Positions 5,505-7,530 of a stretch of DNA of 7,530 bases are shown in pieces. The notes beneath the pieces were generated by a model, which worked only from the letters and a program-made list of their open reading frames with translations, ran no database searches and had not been told where the DNA came from. Position numbers and translations under genes: made by a program. The stretch is from contig JAFGSH010000015.1 in the NCBI GenBank assembly GCA_016934695.1, positions 1-7,530 of the forward strand, given 5' to 3'. This DNA is from Deltaproteobacteria bacterium. Its GTDB lineage: Bacteria > Desulfobacterota > Syntrophia > Syntrophales > UBA2210. Each line of letters begins with the position of its first letter. Within the stretch, counting starts at the first letter, position 1.

Positions 5505-6335
5505 ATGAAGACGGATTTCTGGTATCGATTTTTGAGAAACCGGATGGCGGTGGCGGGGGGGGTGGTCGTCCTCCTCCTTTTCGTCGTGTCCCTCGGTGCC
5601 ACCTGGCTTTCTCCCTATGAACCGAACGAGATCAACTTACGCGAGGTGCTGGCCCCTCCTTCCCACGCACATCTGTTCGGGACGGATCACCTAGGGCGTG
5701 ATGTCCTGAGCCGGATGATATGGGGCGCCGGCATATCACTGAAGGTGGGGTTTGTGGCAACCGGTTTTTCCCTCCTGATCGGGGTCATCCTGGGCGCCCT
5801 TGCCGGATACTACGGGAGGTGGGTGGATGCGGTGATCATGCGCTTCGTCGATATCATGCTCTGCTTTCCGGCCTTCTTCCTGATCCTTGCCGTGATCGCC
5901 ATACTGGAGCCGTCGATCTGGAATATCATGATTGTCATAGGCCTGACCGGCTGGATGGGAATCACCCGCCTGGTGAGGGCGGACTTCATCTCTCTCAGAG
6001 AGAGGGATTTTGTGCAGGCGGCCCGTGTCATCGGTGCCGGCGATCTGCGCATCATATTCAGGCATATCCTCCCCAACGCCATGGCCTCCGTCCTGGTAGC
6101 CGCCACCCTCGGTGTCGCGGGGGCCATCCTGACGGAATCGGCACTCAGCTTCCTGGGGATCGGCGTGCAGCCCCCCACGCCGAGCTGGGGAAACATCCTC
6201 ACGGCGGGTAAAAACAATATTGACATCGCCTGGTGGCTCTCGCTCTATCCGGGGCTGGCGATCCTGATAACCGTCCTGGGGTACAATCTGCTGGGGGAAG
6301 GGATACGGGATTCCCTCGATCCCCGTCTGAGGTGA
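5505..6335 (+). CDS. dppC: ABC transporter permease, DppC/OppC family (peptide/nickel type)
   Basis: This 276-residue permease is the expected partner of the preceding DppB-type gene. It has an N-terminal anchor helix (14-34) and the family motif HLFGTDHLGRDVLSR (56-70). Helices follow at about 79-101, 112-135, 139-157, 193-214 and 244-264. The EAA loop is RDFVQAARVIGAGD followed by HILPNA (167-192). The tail ETESALSFLGIG-like segment (here TESALSFLGIGVQPP, 210-224) and DPRLR end are typical of DppC/OppC. The ATG is preceded by AAGGA with five-base spacing, 26 bases after the upstream stop. An unusual run of eight G bases (5555-5562) lies in codons 17-20; a slip there would shift the frame before the first helix ends. 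Whether the substrate is peptide, nickel or sugar-like is undecided. Confidence 0.93.
   Translation: MKTDFWYRFLRNRMAVAGGVVVLLLFVVSLGATWLSPYEPNEINLREVLAPPSHAHLFGTDHLGRDVLSRMIWGAGISLKVGFVATGFSLLIGVILGALAGYYGRWVDAVIMRFVDIMLCFPAFFLILAVIAILEPSIWNIMIVIGLTGWMGITRLVRADFISLRERDFVQAARVIGAGDLRIIFRHILPNAMASVLVAATLGVAGAILTESALSFLGIGVQPPTPSWGNILTAGKNNIDIAWWLSLYPGLAILITVLGYNLLGEGIRDSLDPRLR
5555..5562 (+). repeat. G8 homopolymer inside the dppC-like gene
   Basis: Eight consecutive G bases span codons 17-20 (Ala-Gly-Gly-Val). The frame is intact as given. Such a tract near a 5' end could slip in replication or be a sequencing weak point. Confidence 0.6.
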
Positions 6336-6378
6336 CGGATCAATGCATGTGATTGACATTACAGGGAAAGGGACATAG

Positions 6379-7194
6379 ATGTTGATCGATTCTCACGCTC
6401 ATCTTGAGATGGATGAGTTCGACGGTGACCGGGAGGCCGTCGTACGGAGGGCCCGGGAGAATGGTGTCGACGGCATCGTCACGGTTGGGTTGAGCCTTGA
6501 GGACAGCAAGAAAGCGGTCGCCCTTGCCGAACGGTACCGTGCCGTCTACGCCTCCGTGGGAGTGCACCCCCACGACGTTCAGGGGATCGATGAGACGACC
6601 TACGATCTGCTCAGGGAGTTGGCACGACATGACAAAGTCGTCGCCTACGGTGAGATCGGCCTGGATTTCTTCAGGAACCTCTCACCGAAAGATGTGCAGA
6701 TACGGCGGTTCGGCGAGCAGCTCGAACTGGCCGGGGAGCTTGATCTCCCGGTGATAATCCACGATCGCGAGGCCCACAGGGAGATCATCGAGATGCTTCA
6801 GGGACGGAGGCGCGATCGGGGAGGGGTGATCCACTGCTTTTCGGGTGATTACGATATGGCCGCGCGGTGTCTCGATATGGGCTTTTATATTTCGATCCCC
6901 GGTACGATTACCTATAAGAAGTCGGATATGCTCAGGGACGTTGTCAGAAGAATCCCCCTTGACAGGCTGCTGGTGGAGACGGATTGTCCCTTTCTCTCCC
7001 CCGAACCGAAGCGGGGAAAGAGGAACGAACCGGCATATGTGGCATACACCGCATGTCGGATCGCCCAGGTCAAGGGGCTCCCTCTTGAAGAGGTGGAAAG
7101 GAAGACATCGCGGAACGCTGAAGACCTGTTCGGGATAAAGACCGCGGCTGTATCGGGGACCGACGTTCGGAGAATGCGTACGGTCAGAAACTGA
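6379..7194 (+). CDS. tatD: TatD-family metal-dependent hydrolase / DNase
   Basis: This 271-residue protein is a complete TatD/YcfH-type amidohydrolase-fold enzyme. The metal-binding set is all present: H6 and H8 in DSHAHLE, E92 in GEIGLDFF, H128 in VIIHDRE, H152 in IHCFSG and D202 in ETDCPFL. Other family marks are VGVHPHD (60-66), FGEQLELA (111-118), a YISIPGTIT segment (170-178), PEPKRGKRNEPAYV (208-221) and NAEDLFG (246-252). Characterised relatives are magnesium-dependent 3'-5' exonucleases or D-aminoacyl-tRNA/quality-control hydrolases. The basic tail after residue 253 adds about 18 residues with no motif. AAAGGGA (6367-6373) five bases before the ATG fixes the start. It is last in the operon, 43 bases after dppC. 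TatD genes often travel with unrelated housekeeping neighbours, so a functional link to the transporter is unproven. Confidence 0.93.
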   Translation: MLIDSHAHLEMDEFDGDREAVVRRARENGVDGIVTVGLSLEDSKKAVALAERYRAVYASVGVHPHDVQGIDETTYDLLRELARHDKVVAYGEIGLDFFRNLSPKDVQIRRFGEQLELAGELDLPVIIHDREAHREIIEMLQGRRRDRGGVIHCFSGDYDMAARCLDMGFYISIPGTITYKKSDMLRDVVRRIPLDRLLVETDCPFLSPEPKRGKRNEPAYVAYTACRIAQVKGLPLEEVERKTSRNAEDLFGIKTAAVSGTDVRRMRTVRN

Positions 7195-7211
7195 ACCAGG
7201 CCTCACGCCGG

Positions 7212-7253
7212 GGAGGACTGATTGTTTGAGTCCTTCGAGCGAGTTACCTTTTT
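7212..7253 (+). terminator. Weak terminator candidate after tatD
   Basis: GGAGGACT (7212-7219) pairs with AGTCCTTC (7229-7236) over eight positions, including one G-T, with a nine-base loop. Five T residues follow only at 7249-7253, twelve bases past the stem, so it is not a textbook intrinsic terminator. Its place 18 bases after the tatD stop makes an end-of-operon role reasonable. Confidence 0.35.
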
Positions 7254-7269
7254 GTTCATAAGGTATCGT

Positions 7270-7285
7270 GGACCAGGGATGGTCT
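7270..7285 (+). other. Small hairpin with GGGA tetraloop
   Basis: GGACCA (7270-7275) and TGGTCT (7280-7285) pair over six positions, the outermost being G-T, and close the four-base loop GGGA. GGGA fits the stable GNRA class. A wider arm CAGGGA/TCCCTG (7274-7279 and 7309-7314) competes with it. This suggests RNA structure, but the transcript is unknown. Confidence 0.3.
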
Positions 7286-7397
7286 TCCGTATGGGGCACA
7301 CTGTTCAGTCCCTGACATAAGGCGAGAGGATAATTCAGTTATATTTTTGCGTTGGATACCGGAAGGAAAAGTAATCGAAGATTGTCGAAATTTTTCC

Positions 7398-7427
7398 TTG
7401 ACACAGCAATTCAAGCTTTGCTATACG
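7398..7427 (+). promoter_or_regulatory. Strong promoter with extended -10, reading off the right edge
   Basis: A perfect -35 TTGACA (7398-7403) is followed after 18 bases by TATACG (7422-7427). TG at 7419-7420, one base before the hexamer, makes an extended -10. The start would fall near 7434, leaving at least about 95 bases of leader before any gene to the right. This is the best sigma-70-type promoter in the window. Confidence 0.6.
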
Positions 7428-7447
7428 TCCCCAACACTGAGAGCTCT

Positions 7448-7459
7448 GGTATTGATACC
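7448..7459. promoter_or_regulatory. Operator-like palindrome in the leader of the right-edge promoter
   Basis: GGTAT (7448-7452) and ATACC (7455-7459) form a perfect five-base inverted repeat around TG. It starts about 15 bases after the predicted transcription start at 7434 and runs into a CCCCGGGG tract. It could be a repressor site or an RNA hairpin; the evidence is only the symmetry and position. Confidence 0.3.
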
Positions 7460-7530
7460 CCGGGGGGGGATCTAAGCCGTTCGATGTATACCAACCACAG
7501 TAATTAGCCCTATAAGAACAACACATTGAT

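Larger units (their letters stand above)
7195..7530. other. Noncoding right end with hairpins and a promoter
   Basis: No credible gene is seen in these 336 bases. A Cys-rich 63-codon open frame on the minus strand has no motif and runs back through the promoter described at 7398-7427. The stretch is more AT-rich than the genes. It contains a possible terminator for the plus-strand operon, two further stem structures (7270-7285 and 7274-7314), a strong plus-strand promoter and a C4-G8 run (7458-7469). The next gene to the right should begin beyond the window. Confidence 0.55.

Noticed and set aside
7484..7507. Seven-codon ATG frame after the right-edge promoter as a leader peptide
   Set aside because: The only purine-rich site is the G8 run, which is too far upstream. 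There is no codon bias suggesting attenuation and no following gene in view.
7335..7526. 63-codon Cys-rich minus-strand frame
   Set aside because: No ribosome binding site or family pattern, and it lies across the strong plus-strand promoter.
1..7530. CRISPR array, insertion sequence or defence island
   Set aside because: No regularly spaced direct repeats, transposase motifs, terminal inverted repeats, or known defence domains were found. The helicase alone is not evidence of a defence system.

Overview
This window is a GC-rich bacterial chromosomal segment. G and C dominate third codon positions, there is a CCA-encoding tRNA gene, and the start sites look bacterial. The mix of genes (nitronate monooxygenase family, bacterial Ski2-like helicase, Dpp/Opp permeases, TatD) would suit an anaerobic Desulfobacterota/deltaproteobacterial genome. 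That placement is an inference from gene content and sequence style; no phylogenetic marker here proves it.

The left half (1-3551) is read from the minus strand. It holds, from right to left, a tRNA-Lys(UUU) with its own terminator, a noncoding stretch of about 500 bases, a 695-residue Ski2-like DEAH helicase, and the first 224 codons of a nitronate monooxygenase/FabK-type FMN enzyme that runs off the left edge. The 219-base gap before the FMN enzyme contains a TTGACA promoter candidate. An imperfect palindrome placed like an operator lies just downstream of it.

The right half (3693-7194) is read from the plus strand and looks like one transcription unit. It encodes a xylose-isomerase-like TIM-barrel protein, two peptide/nickel-type ABC permeases (DppB and DppC families), and a TatD-family metal-dependent hydrolase. 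The first two genes overlap by 20 bases and the other gaps are 26 and 43 bases. The permeases need a substrate-binding protein and two ATPases, and none of these is in the window.

The last 336 bases are noncoding. They hold several hairpins and a good TTGACA / extended -10 promoter that points at a gene beyond the right edge.

The most notable unexplained signal is at 3311-3356. Four 9-mers resembling DnaA boxes are arranged in exact mirror symmetry (two forward, two reverse, 12-base register), next to an AT-rich patch and between the tRNA terminator and the helicase. I found no defence system, mobile element or CRISPR array.
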